In this document: positions 1 to 7,642 of the stretch, piece after piece
Layout: every line of letters begins with the position of its first letter
Position numbering within the stretch: the stretch's first letter is position 1
Source: an uncultured Collinsella sp.
Lineage (GTDB): Bacteria > Actinomycetota > Coriobacteriia > Coriobacteriales > Coriobacteriaceae
DNA length: 45,530 nucleotides
Direction of reading: 5' to 3'
Assembly (NCBI GenBank): GCA_902494555.1
Contig: CABUTR010000013.1
Coordinates: 1-45,530, forward strand
Program-made: the position numbers and the translations under genes
Notes under the pieces: generated by a model
The model's database searches: none
Told to the model about the DNA's origin: nothing
The model's input: the letters and a program-made list of their open reading frames with translations, nothing else

Positions 1-1
1 G

Positions 2-34
2 GGCTCTGTGGATCCGCACGACGGCGACGAGTAG
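2..34 (+). CDS. C-terminal tail of an upstream gene (partial)
   Basis: The open frame reads GSVDPHDGDE and ends in TAG at 32-34, 25 nt before the next start codon. The acidic ending fits a soluble protein tail, but nothing identifies the gene. Reading this as coding is inference from the in-frame stop and the close spacing to the next gene. Confidence 0.35.
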   Translation, partial: GSVDPHDGDE

Positions 35-59
35 GACAAGGAAGAGTAGGGGGAGAGTT

Positions 60-893
60 ATGGCAGGCCTGTTCAACATCCTTAAGGTCACCGTCAGCGA
101 GGACAAGATCTGCGCGCATGTGCTGGTGAACCCCGGCATGCCGCTCATGACCTCGGAGGATATCGAGGCCACGGCGCGCGTGTATTACCTGGTGCCGGCG
201 ATTGCCAAGCACCTGTGCCTGGGCGATTCCGGTCGCGAGTTCCAGGACTGCATGGGCCAGACCGAGCTCTGCCACCTGCTGGAGCACGTGACGGTTGAGC
301 TCATGAACGAGACCGGTCTTGCCGGTAGCATCTCGTGCGGCCGCACGCGCGTAAGCGAGCACGACGAGCGCGTCTTTGAGGTTGAGCTTTCGTGCCCCGA
401 CGATGCGCTGGCCATCGGCGCGCTGTCTTCGGCCACCTTTATGATGGACTGGGCGTACCTGCACGCCGACCAGCCTGCCCCCGACGTGGAAGGCACGGTC
501 GCGGGTCTGCGCAACCTGGTGCTGGGCATGCGTGCCGAGGCCGAGGGCAAGGATCCTCACGAGGCCGTCGCCGCTGCGAACGGCGAAGATGCTGCCGAGG
601 ACGAGGGCGCTGACGAGGGCGATGTGCCGGTCGACGCCGAGCTCGTTGCCGATGCGACTGCCGAGCCCGTTCCCGCCGAGCCCCAGGGCGTCCCCAACTT
701 TGACGACGAGCCCCAGGTGGCGATTGATACCGAGGGCGCGGTTGCCGAGAACCACGAGGCCTCCGCTGCCGTCTTTGGCGGTGCTGCGACGGTTCCGGCA
801 GGACCTGCGCATGAGGGCGGCCTGCCGCTCGTGGACGGCGCCGGCGAGGACCCGGGTGCCACGGTGGCCATGCCGGCTATGCCCCAAGAGTAG
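60..893 (+). CDS. Hypothetical protein with cyanophycin-synthetase-N-like segment and acidic tail
   Basis: 277 aa, start ATG after a strong GGGGGAGAG site. The first ~150 residues look folded and contain LCHLLEHVTVEL followed by a Gly/Cys-rich stretch. This resembles the H..EH..LEL motif of the N-terminal domain of cyanophycin synthetase-type proteins, but there is no ATP-grasp or Mur-ligase domain, so it is not a cyanophycin synthetase. Residues ~165-277 are a low-complexity Ala/Glu/Asp/Pro tail, probably disordered. No signal peptide or membrane segment is visible. Family assignment is by motif only; the function is unknown. It precedes YtxH and PRC-barrel genes, but a separate -10 box lies between, so co-transcription is uncertain. 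Confidence 0.6.
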   Translation: MAGLFNILKVTVSEDKICAHVLVNPGMPLMTSEDIEATARVYYLVPAIAKHLCLGDSGREFQDCMGQTELCHLLEHVTVELMNETGLAGSISCGRTRVSEHDERVFEVELSCPDDALAIGALSSATFMMDWAYLHADQPAPDVEGTVAGLRNLVLGMRAEAEGKDPHEAVAAANGEDAAEDEGADEGDVPVDAELVADATAEPVPAEPQGVPNFDDEPQVAIDTEGAVAENHEASAAVFGGAATVPAGPAHEGGLPLVDGAGEDPGATVAMPAMPQE

Positions 894-972
894 GCCTACG
901 CGTTTATCACCATCACGTACCTGCGCCTTTGCCGTACGCAGATGAGCGGAGCGGCAAGTGATGCGCTGCGGG

Positions 973-978
973 TATAAT
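973..978 (+). promoter_or_regulatory. Consensus -10 box (TATAAT) before the YtxH gene
   Basis: A perfect TATAAT lies 51 nt upstream of the YtxH start. No good -35 is visible 16-18 nt before it, so strength rests on the -10. It suggests the YtxH/PRC pair has its own promoter. Confidence 0.5.
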
Positions 979-1029
979 GGACAGCATTCAAACGGTGGGC
1001 ACCGACGTGCCCGCAGGAGAGGAATGATC

Positions 1030-1419
1030 ATGGGTAAGACTTTCAGCTTTGTCTCCGGCGCACTTTTTGGTGCCGCTGCCGGCGCTATTGTCGGCGTTGC
1101 TCTGGCCCCGCGCTCGGGCGCCGAGACCCGCGCCATGGCTGCCGATATCGCCAACGACGCCTGGGACAATATGCGCGACACCTACGAGCACAGCGCCGAG
1201 GAGGCCCGTGCTGCGGTGAATGACTTTGGCCCGATGGTCGACGCCAAGACCGACGACCTGCGCGCCAAGGTCGACCTGGCCCGCGAGCGCATGGACCAGC
1301 TGCGCGAGCAGCTCAACGACGCCATTTCGGGCGGCAACGTGACGCCTGCCGCCGACGTCGTGGTCGAGAACGCCGTCGAGGCTGATACCGAGGCTGCGGA
1401 ACCCTCGACCGAGGCATAA
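1030..1419 (+). CDS. YtxH domain-containing protein
   Basis: 129 aa. The start at 1030 (MGKTFSF) is chosen because the AGGAGAGG site lies 7 nt upstream; an ATG at 1024 is too close to it. Residues ~5-28 are a Gly/Ala-rich hydrophobic segment (FVSGALFGAAAGAIVGVALAP) typical of YtxH-family proteins, followed by a charged helical region with coiled-coil character (~35-105) and an acidic tail. Known family members are small membrane-associated proteins often linked to general stress; the exact role is unknown. The stop codon overlaps the next start by one base (TAATG), implying translational coupling. Confidence 0.75.
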   Translation: MGKTFSFVSGALFGAAAGAIVGVALAPRSGAETRAMAADIANDAWDNMRDTYEHSAEEARAAVNDFGPMVDAKTDDLRAKVDLARERMDQLREQLNDAISGGNVTPAADVVVENAVEADTEAAEPSTEA

Positions 1420-2174
1420 TGCGCGCCGGGGATTTTGTCGGCGCCAAGATCTATCGCAAGCCTACCGAGGACAAGCGCACCAAAAAGGACGGCACGCCGC
1501 GCAGCCCTAAAAAGCTCGGAAAGATTCACTTTCCGGTCTTTACCCCGGGCGGTACGCGCGTGGTCGGCTTTATGGTCCGCCAGTCCGATATCGCGGGCAT
1601 GATCGAGCGTCCCGACCGGTTCGTAGCGCTCGACGCCATTGGTGTCTACGAGGGTGCCATCGCGGTTGACGACGTCAAGGGCACCTACGATGCCGCTGCG
1701 GCCAAGCGTCTCGACATCAACCTGGACGATTGCATCATCTGGGTCGGTATGGACGTGCGCACGGAATCAGGCGACGTCGTGGGCTATTGCTCGGACGTTG
1801 AGTTCAAGCCACGCTCGGGCATCGTGCAGGCATTCTATGTGACCGCCGGTGCTGCTTCGAGTGTTTTGGTTGGTGACACGCAGGTGCCGCCGACGATGCT
1901 GCGCGGCTATGCGGACGGCGCGATGATTGTTTCGGACGAGGTCAAGTCGCTCGGGTATTCGGGCGGCGCCGCCGCAAAGGCTGCCGAGGCAAGCGTCGTG
2001 GTGGGCGATAAGGTCAAGAAGGGCGCCAAGGTGCTCGATGACAAGGGATCGGTTGCCGTGGACAAAGGCAGTCGCGCACTGGGCAAGCAGCTCGGCAAGA
2101 CGCGCGGCATGTTCAAGGCCTTTAAGGACGAATACCAAAAGGCGAGCGGAGGCTCGTCAAAAGCTACAAAATAG
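1419..2174 (+). CDS. PRC-barrel domain protein
   Basis: 251 aa, start overlapping the YtxH stop. After a basic N-terminus (~25 residues) the region KLGKIHFPVFTPGGTRVVGF and the later VGMDVRTESGDVVGYCSDVEF read as two PRC-barrel-like beta units, followed by an Ala/Lys/Gly-rich helical tail. PRC barrels are adaptor domains found in ribosome maturation, photosynthetic reaction centre and envelope proteins. No catalytic residues are evident. Coupling to YtxH suggests a joint envelope or stress role, which is inference. A terminator follows. Confidence 0.65.
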   Translation: MRAGDFVGAKIYRKPTEDKRTKKDGTPRSPKKLGKIHFPVFTPGGTRVVGFMVRQSDIAGMIERPDRFVALDAIGVYEGAIAVDDVKGTYDAAAAKRLDINLDDCIIWVGMDVRTESGDVVGYCSDVEFKPRSGIVQAFYVTAGAASSVLVGDTQVPPTMLRGYADGAMIVSDEVKSLGYSGGAAAKAAEASVVVGDKVKKGAKVLDDKGSVAVDKGSRALGKQLGKTRGMFKAFKDEYQKASGGSSKATK

Positions 2175-2195
2175 CGACGTACCAAATGATGGGAG

Positions 2196-2232
2196 GCAAG
2201 CCGGAGACCTGTTGCTCCGGCTTGCTGTGTTT
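2196..2232 (+). terminator. Rho-independent terminator after the PRC-barrel gene
   Basis: Perfect 11-bp stem GCAAGCCGGAG / CTCCGGCTTGC with an 8-nt loop, followed by TGTGTTTAT. The tail is only moderately T-rich. It sits 15 nt before the next start codon and overlaps the leader of that gene. Confidence 0.75.
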
Positions 2233-2246
2233 ATGGGGGAGGGCAC

Positions 2247-3653
2247 ATGCGCCAAAACGGATCCAACTTAAACGGGCGTTCGGGTGCGCATCCGACGGCG
2301 CGCCGCGATCTGGGGCAGCTGCCCAGCGGTCAGCGCAAGCGTCACCGTAAGCCCGGCGCGATGTATCTCAACCATAGCCGCGGCTTTAGCGACCGCAGCG
2401 CTCGCATCGGCAACAGCCGTACGCCCCGTCGTTCGTCTCGCCTGCCCTATGCGCTCATTGCCGTGGGCTGTGCGCTCGTGCTGTTTATCGCTGCCGTCGT
2501 GGGCTACGTCAACCGCAGTGTGGACGTGGAACTTAACGGCCAGAAGACCGCGGTGCGCGTGGGCTCTACGCTGCAGAATCTCATCGACGACCAGGAGTTG
2601 ACTGACACCTACGACGCAGGCGACCTGCTGGCCGTCGATGACAGCGTGCTCAAGCGCCATGGGGGCGAAAAGCTGTCGGTGAAGGTCGACGGCAAGCGCG
2701 TGAAGCAGGGCAAATGGGACAGCCGCGAGCTTGAGGGCGGCGAGAAGGTGACGGTCAAGGATGGCCGTAACACCTACGAGAAGCACGAGGTTCAGGCTAC
2801 GGTTATCGAGCCCAGGCTCAAGGTCGAGGGTACGGGCGCTATCGAGTATGTGCAGACGTGGGGTGTCCAGGGCCGCTCCGAGGTGTGGGTTGGTGAGCAG
2901 TCGGGCAAGACGCAAGACCGCGGCGAGGTTGTGCCCGCCACCGATTGCGTCGTTGCGTGCGCCAGCGTGGCGCCCAAGGGCAACAAAAAGTACGTGGCGC
3001 TGACGTTTGACGAGGGTCCGAGCGGCGCTACCAAGCAGATCTTGCAGGTGCTCAAGGAAAAGGGCGTCACCGCGACGTTCTTCCTTTCGGGCGATGCGGC
3101 CGAGGCCTCGCCTGCCACGGCCAAGGCGATTGTCGATGCCGGGTGCGAGATCGGATCCAACAGCTACAGCGACGATTCGCTCAAGGGTCAGGACCGTGAG
3201 GCGGTACGCGAACAGATCACGAAAGGCACCGATGCGATTAAGTCGGCGACCGGCGTGAAGACGATGCTGCTGCGTGCTCCCTACGCTGCCTTTGACGAGC
3301 AAAACTGGATTGATGCGATGGACCTGGTCTCCGCCGTGGTCTCGTGGAATATTGACTCGGGCGACTGGCTGCTAAACGGTGCCGACGAACAGGTCTCGAC
3401 GGTGCTCGATTCGGTGACGCCGGGCAATATCGTGCTGCTCACCGATAGAGACGAATGCGCCGAGCAGACGCTCGAGGCGCTGCCGCAAATTATCGACGGC
3501 CTCATTGCCGACGGCTACAAGATCGTGACGCTCAGCGACCTGGTCAAGACGGACACGTCGCTGAGCAAAAAGCTCACCTCGCTGACGAAGGTCACCATGC
3601 CCAAGGACGCCGTGTTCCCCCAACTTGCCGAGGACGACGACACCACAGAGTAG
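2247..3653 (+). CDS. Membrane-anchored polysaccharide deacetylase homologue, probably catalytically dead
   Basis: 468 aa; start preceded by GGGGGAGGG. A basic N-terminus leads to one membrane segment (~71-90, LIAVGCALVLFIAAVVGYV), so the bulk is extracytoplasmic. Residues ~93-200 hold small beta modules (VELNGQKTAVRVGSTLQNLI) resembling YabE/DUF348-type domains. A NodB fold spans ~248-450. Canonical NodB enzymes have TFDDGP, H-S/T-x-x-H and a late catalytic His. Here motif 1 is TFDEGP (D255, E256), the two metal His are N305 and D309 (NSYSD), and motif 5 reads LLTD with T399 in place of His. All three His are absent although the fold motifs (RAPYAAFDE, NIDSGDWLL) remain. It is likely a cell-wall binding or scaffold pseudoenzyme rather than a deacetylase. 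Confidence 0.8.
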   Translation: MRQNGSNLNGRSGAHPTARRDLGQLPSGQRKRHRKPGAMYLNHSRGFSDRSARIGNSRTPRRSSRLPYALIAVGCALVLFIAAVVGYVNRSVDVELNGQKTAVRVGSTLQNLIDDQELTDTYDAGDLLAVDDSVLKRHGGEKLSVKVDGKRVKQGKWDSRELEGGEKVTVKDGRNTYEKHEVQATVIEPRLKVEGTGAIEYVQTWGVQGRSEVWVGEQSGKTQDRGEVVPATDCVVACASVAPKGNKKYVALTFDEGPSGATKQILQVLKEKGVTATFFLSGDAAEASPATAKAIVDAGCEIGSNSYSDDSLKGQDREAVREQITKGTDAIKSATGVKTMLLRAPYAAFDEQNWIDAMDLVSAVVSWNIDSGDWLLNGADEQVSTVLDSVTPGNIVLLTDRDECAEQTLEALPQIIDGLIADGYKIVTLSDLVKTDTSLSKKLTSLTKVTMPKDAVFPQLAEDDDTTE

Positions 3654-3689
3654 TCATTGGGTAGTCATTTAAGAACGTACCCAATGACT
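3652..3689. repeat. Dispersed hairpin repeat, copy 1 (degenerate)
   Basis: 12-bp perfect arms (AGTCATTGGGTA / TACCCAATGACT) overlapping the stop codon of the deacetylase homologue. The right half (3664-3686) matches, with two differences over 22 nt, the right arm of the perfect 55-nt palindrome at 40107-40162, so both belong to one repeat family. It may also act as a weak terminator. Confidence 0.6.
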
Positions 3690-3767
3690 ATGTCACGGAT
3701 GCGTCAGCGTTTGGTATGCCTGCGATGTGCAGCGCATAAATTCGATGCCGCAGGGCGATGCTGATGC

Positions 3768-3773
3768 TATAGT
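3768..3773 (+). promoter_or_regulatory. Extended -10 promoter for the Mg2+ operon
   Basis: TATAGT preceded by TGC gives an extended -10 element (TGnTATAGT). Transcription would begin near 3780, leaving a leader of about 200 nt before the first gene. No clear -35 is seen. Confidence 0.45.
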
Positions 3774-3779
3774 TACTGC

Positions 3780-3981
3780 GGTTAATGAGGGTCAAGAGAA
3801 AGGTTACAGGTGAAATCCAAACCTCGACCATACAGTCGATGACCCCATGCAGGTGCTTTTTGCGCATGCACGGGGTGTAAGCGTCGAGCGGCGTGCCGCC
3901 CGCGCATGCGTATACATATCCAGAAGCCCCCGGACGCCGCACGCGCGGCCGCGTCCGGAGGAATAATGATGGGGAGCACCA
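3780..3981 (+). promoter_or_regulatory. Structured 5' leader, riboswitch-like
   Basis: By eye the leader folds into a three-way junction. The closing stem is GGGTCA (3789-3794) with TGACCC (3840-3845); inner hairpins are AGGTT/AACCT (3801-3824) and TCGAC/GTCGA (3824-3839). The 3' side of the closing stem overlaps the 5' arm of a competing hairpin, ACCCC..TGCA / TGCA..GGGGT (3842-3876), which is the layout of a two-state switch. A GC-rich hairpin CCGGACGC / GCGTCCGG (3930-3958) lies just before the ribosome site. The downstream genes are Mg2+-related, so an ion-sensing leader is plausible. It does not match the M-box sequence I know. Confidence 0.4.
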
Positions 3982-5826
3982 TTGAATTATCTGAGTGAGA
4001 TGCTCAAATTGCCGGTCTTGGACGTCGACGGCGAAAAGCTCGGCGTGGTCAACGATTTTGGCATTGCTACCGGCGAAGTTTTTCCGCACGTGACGTCGCT
4101 CGCGTTCCGCGGACCCGGCAAGACGCCATTTATGATCAGCTGGCGCAAATGGGTCGACCGTATCGACGAGACGGGTGTACACCTTAAGACGTCGGCCACC
4201 GAAATCCGTTTTTCGTACCTGCAGCCGACCGAACTTCTGCTTGCCCGCGACGTGCTCAACAAGCAGATTGTCGACACGCAGGGCATGAAGGTCGTGCGCG
4301 TAAACGACATCAAGTTTTCCATGTCGGGCGAAAACCAGCTGCGCCTGCTGGGCGCCGAGGTCGGTGCCCGCGGTCTGCTACGCGCCATCAGCCCCGCGCT
4401 CGAGCATATCGTCGAAGGCTTTATGAAGCACCTGGGCAAGCCGCTCAGTGAGGACATCATCGCTTGGTCCTACATGGACCTGCTCGACCGCTCGACCAAG
4501 AACATTCAACTCTCGGTGTCGCACAAGACGCTCGGTGAGCTGCACCCTGCCGACATCGCCGACATTATCGAGCAGCTCGACCCGCGCCTACGTGCGCAGG
4601 TGTTTGCGCAGCTCGATACTGCCCAGGCCGCCGAGGCCATCTCGGAGTTCGATGACGACGAGCTTATGACCGAGATGCTCGAGGGCCTGTCCGACACGGA
4701 CGCATCGTCGATGCTGGCCATGATGGACCCGGACGACGCCGCCGATCTGATCGACGAGCTCGATTACGAGAAGGCCGAGAAGCTCCTGCGCCTGATGGGC
4801 GTCAAGGAGGAGAAGGCGATTCGTAACCTGCTGGGGTATGAGGACAACACCGCCGGCCGCATCATGACCTCGGAGTTTGTTTCCCTGCCCGCCACGGCAA
4901 CGGTCGGCGACGCCATCGAGGCGATTCGCGAGCTCGACGAGGATTTCGAGAGCGTCTACTACGTCTATACCGAGGATCCGAGCGGCATGCTGACCGGCGT
5001 GCTTTCGCTGCGCACGCTGATCGTAGCCGACCGCGACGCCACGCTGGGTCAGCTGGCCTATCGCGACCTGGTCTATGTGTCGCCCGACGAGGACCAGGAA
5101 GACGTAACGGACGAGATGACCAAGTACGACCTGGTTGCCATCCCTGTCTGCGACGAGAACCGTCATATCCTGGGTATCGTAACCTTCGACGACGCCATGG
5201 ACGTTATCGCCGAGGAGCATCAGGAGGACCTGCAGATCGCCGGTGTCGGATCGGGCGATAGCGCGTCCGACGACTCGACGAATGTGCTCAGCTGGTTCGT
5301 GCATCGCCAGTACTGGGTTGTCGTGTGGGGCATTGCCTCGTGCATCATGGCAACGGTGCTGGGGACGGCGCTCGGCTCCGCGCATCTGGTGGTGTTCCCC
5401 ATGTGCGCCATGCCGCTCGTGCTGCTGGCGGCCTCGCGCATGGTGTCGTTCGTCAAGAACTACTTCCTGGAGTATGACGGTCACGATGACGAGCCCAAGC
5501 CGTATCTGGGGTTCTTCTTCCAGAGCACGGGCATGGGCCTGATCCTGTCGCTCGTGACCTACCTGTGCGCCCAGCTGGTGCGCACCGCCGCGTTCCCCGA
5601 CGCGCCCATGTTTGAGGAACAGCTCTTTACCGGCTGCTTTAACATTGCGGCCATCGTCTGCCTGATTGGCAACATGAGCGCCGTGATTTACCTGATGGTG
5701 CTGTTCTGGCGTGACGAGCATGACCTCAACACGTCGGGCACCGCCATGAACGTCATTGCCGTCATGATCTCGTGTGTGGCGTATTGCATCGCCGCGGTGC
5801 TGCTCGCCATGTCAGTCATGGGTTAG
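3982..5826 (+). CDS. MgtE-derived protein: PRC-like + MgtE_N + CBS pair + atypical 5-TM domain
   Basis: 614 aa from TTG 3982, with GGGGAG five nt upstream; the ATGs at 3966 and 3969 are out of frame. Domains: PRC-barrel-like ~1-75 (second unit to ~140), MgtE N-terminal superhelix ~185-290 (HPADIADIIEQLDP, DPDDAADLIDEL), two CBS domains ~300-410 (AGRIMTSEFVSLPATATV), and five hydrophobic segments from ~438 to 614. In MgtE Mg2+ channels the membrane domain carries a GGN.G.Q motif after TM2 and a pore Asp in the last TM. Here the corresponding stretches read LLAASRMVS and NVIAVMISCVAYC, so both appear lost. It may be a Mg2+ sensor or regulatory partner rather than a channel. The next transporter gene follows after 8 nt. 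Confidence 0.75.
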   Translation: MNYLSEMLKLPVLDVDGEKLGVVNDFGIATGEVFPHVTSLAFRGPGKTPFMISWRKWVDRIDETGVHLKTSATEIRFSYLQPTELLLARDVLNKQIVDTQGMKVVRVNDIKFSMSGENQLRLLGAEVGARGLLRAISPALEHIVEGFMKHLGKPLSEDIIAWSYMDLLDRSTKNIQLSVSHKTLGELHPADIADIIEQLDPRLRAQVFAQLDTAQAAEAISEFDDDELMTEMLEGLSDTDASSMLAMMDPDDAADLIDELDYEKAEKLLRLMGVKEEKAIRNLLGYEDNTAGRIMTSEFVSLPATATVGDAIEAIRELDEDFESVYYVYTEDPSGMLTGVLSLRTLIVADRDATLGQLAYRDLVYVSPDEDQEDVTDEMTKYDLVAIPVCDENRHILGIVTFDDAMDVIAEEHQEDLQIAGVGSGDSASDDSTNVLSWFVHRQYWVVVWGIASCIMATVLGTALGSAHLVVFPMCAMPLVLLAASRMVSFVKNYFLEYDGHDDEPKPYLGFFFQSTGMGLILSLVTYLCAQLVRTAAFPDAPMFEEQLFTGCFNIAAIVCLIGNMSAVIYLMVLFWRDEHDLNTSGTAMNVIAVMISCVAYCIAAVLLAMSVMG

Positions 5827-5834
5827 GTGGTCGC

Positions 5835-7097
5835 GTGCAAAATACCAAGCAAAAGTCGGGCACCAAGCAAAAGCTGACCATCGCGGCCATCTTTGGCGCT
5901 ATGGGTCCCGGTCTGCTGGCGGCGCTTTCGGGCAATGACGCCGGCGGCATTGCAACGTATTCCAGCGCGGGCGCCAGCTATGGCTACAAGATGCTCTGGA
6001 TGCTTCCCGTCATGACTGTGCTGCTCATCGTGACGCAGGAGACCGCGGCGCGCTGCGGCTGCGTCACGGGTAAGGGCCTGGCATCGCTCATTCGCGAGCG
6101 CTTTGGCGTGCGCAAGAGCGTACTTGCTATGACGGCGCTGTTGATCGCCAACACGGCGGTGACCATTTCGGAGTTTGCGGGCATCGCCAGCGGTCTTGCT
6201 CTCTTTGGCGTGCCGGCGAGCATTTCGGTGCCGCTCGTGGCGCTGCTGGTGTGGATGCTTACCATGTCGGGTAGTTTCCAGCGCATCGAGAAGATTCTGC
6301 TGCTGGTGAGCTGTGTGTTCGTGACCTATATCGTCGCCGCGTTTATGGCTGGCCCCAACTGGGGTGAGGTCGCGGTCGACCTGGTCGTGCCTAACATTCA
6401 AAATGACCCCAGCTACGTGTCGCTCGTGGTCGCAACGATCGGTACCACCATCGCGCCGTGGATGATTTTCTTGGCGCAGAACAACGTGGTCGATAAGAAC
6501 GCGGGCGAGGACGACATCGTGCTGCAGCGTATTGATACCGTGAGCGGCTCGATCGCTGCCGATATCATTGCCGGCTTTATTATCATCACGACCGGCACGG
6601 TGTTGTTCCCGGCGGGTATTCAGATTAGCGATGCTGCCGATGCTGCCCGCGCGCTGGAGCCTATTGCGGGTCAGTGGTCTACGGTACTGTTTGCCTCGGG
6701 CCTGGTCGCGGCGAGCTTCTTGGCTGCCTGCGTGCTGCCGGGCGTTACGTCGAGCGCTATCTGCGAGGCATTTGGCTGGGAGCGCGGTGCCGACCGCAGC
6801 TGGGACGAGGCCCCGGTCTATCGCGGCATCATTACTGCCATCATCGGTATTTCTGCCGTGCTGGTGCTTATGCCCGGTGTCGATCTGTTCCAGATTATGA
6901 TGACCTCGCAGGTCATCAATGGCGTGCTACTGCCCGTGGTTCTGGTGTTCCAGGTGGTTATCGCCGCCGACCGTCACATTATGGGTGCCAACCGCAACGG
7001 CCGCGTGTGGAACGTGCTCACGTGGGCGACTATCGCCGTGATTACGGTGCTGACGGTCGTCATGTTTGTCCTGCAGGCGATGGGCTACAGCGCTTAG
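5835..7097 (+). CDS. NRAMP-family divalent metal transporter, NRMT (Mg2+)-like
   Basis: 420 aa from GTG 5835, AGGTGG four nt upstream; longer in-frame starts lie inside the previous gene. About 11 membrane segments. Canonical NRAMP TM1 reads DPGN and TM6 reads M-P-H, the Met selecting transition metals. Here TM1 reads GNDAGGIAT (D35 kept, Asn position is G38) and TM6 reads TTIAPWM (A207 in place of Met). Loss of the Met is the hallmark of NRAMP-related Mg2+ transporters known from Clostridium and Eggerthella. Co-transcription with an MgtE-derived gene supports Mg2+ uptake. Substrate is inference; Mn2+ or Fe2+ is less likely. A terminator follows 20 nt after the stop. Confidence 0.8.
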   Translation: MQNTKQKSGTKQKLTIAAIFGAMGPGLLAALSGNDAGGIATYSSAGASYGYKMLWMLPVMTVLLIVTQETAARCGCVTGKGLASLIRERFGVRKSVLAMTALLIANTAVTISEFAGIASGLALFGVPASISVPLVALLVWMLTMSGSFQRIEKILLLVSCVFVTYIVAAFMAGPNWGEVAVDLVVPNIQNDPSYVSLVVATIGTTIAPWMIFLAQNNVVDKNAGEDDIVLQRIDTVSGSIAADIIAGFIIITTGTVLFPAGIQISDAADAARALEPIAGQWSTVLFASGLVAASFLAACVLPGVTSSAICEAFGWERGADRSWDEAPVYRGIITAIIGISAVLVLMPGVDLFQIMMTSQVINGVLLPVVLVFQVVIAADRHIMGANRNGRVWNVLTWATIAVITVLTVVMFVLQAMGYSA

Positions 7098-7117
7098 CGC
7101 CTCTTTTGGACTCCAAA

Positions 7118-7152
7118 CAGGCCGCTGCCATGGGCTGCGGCCTGCATTTTGC
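7118..7152 (+). terminator. Terminator of the Mg2+ operon
   Basis: Stem CAGGCCGC (7118-7125) / GCGGCCTG (7137-7144) followed by CATTTTGC. It closes the two-gene operon. Confidence 0.7.
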
Positions 7153-7179
7153 CTGCTATAGGGCGTTAGTTATATGGCA

Positions 7180-7409
7180 GTGGACAAAAAATGCCAAATA
7201 TGAGTACTGTTGTTAAGTGAATAGCATTTACATCCAAGAAGATAATGAACATAACCTATAGTATGTTCATTAAAATCGGCTCCAATATGCCTTAAACCAG
7301 TCAGGTTGGCTGCTTTAGGGGGTTGTAGGGGCCGCTCGGACGTCATTTTGGGTGGTTTTGCCTGCTACTAAAATGGTAACAGTACTCATATTTGCCACTT
7401 TTTGTCCAC
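7180..7409. repeat. 230-bp element with 32-bp terminal inverted repeats (MITE-like)
   Basis: The outer arms 7180-7211 and 7378-7409 are inverted copies matching at 30 of 32 positions, beginning GTGGACAAAAA and containing AAATATGAGTACTGTT. Inside lies a perfect 10-bp palindrome AATGAACATA (7244-7253) / TATGTTCATT (7262-7271) around a TATAGT-like box. TTTTGCCTGCTA occurs as a direct repeat at 7147-7158 and 7356-7367. No plausible gene is encoded. Size and ends fit a non-autonomous mobile element, but no clear target duplication is visible. The stretch 7410-7581 shows no recognisable feature. Confidence 0.55.
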
Positions 7410-7581
7410 GACCTCTTGGAGTCGGCTCGAAAAGAGTGATTTTGGGTTGTTTGCTGCGGGTGTGGGCTTGGAAACAACGTTCGGGGTGGCGAGGCGCCCA
7501 GAATTCGGTCGCAAGGAGGGCGTTCCTCGGCTGTGCCAGGAGTGTCCCTGGGTGCCGGCACATAAGGAACGTCCCTAACTG

Positions 7582-7619
7582 CCGGAGGGGGTGCCTGCCA
7601 CGGCAGGCACCCCCTCCGG
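7582..7619. terminator. 18-bp perfect hairpin, probable terminator of the acyltransferase gene
   Basis: CCGGAGGGGGTGCCTGCC pairs perfectly with its complement at 7602-7619 across a 2-nt loop. It lies 23 nt past the stop of the minus-strand acyltransferase. There is no T-run, so it may be a palindromic repeat that also stops transcription. The motif GGGTGCCTG recurs as GGTGCCTG in the hairpin at 29732-29770. Confidence 0.5.
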
Positions 7620-7642
7620 ATGTGGGAAGTTTGCGCTGCAGG

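Noticed and set aside
3780..3981. Classical M-box (ykoK) riboswitch before the MgtE-like gene
   Set aside because: GGTTACAGGTGAAATCC superficially resembles the first M-box block, but the other conserved blocks (GCUGCC, ACGCCAAUGGGU) are missing. It is reported only as an unassigned structured leader.
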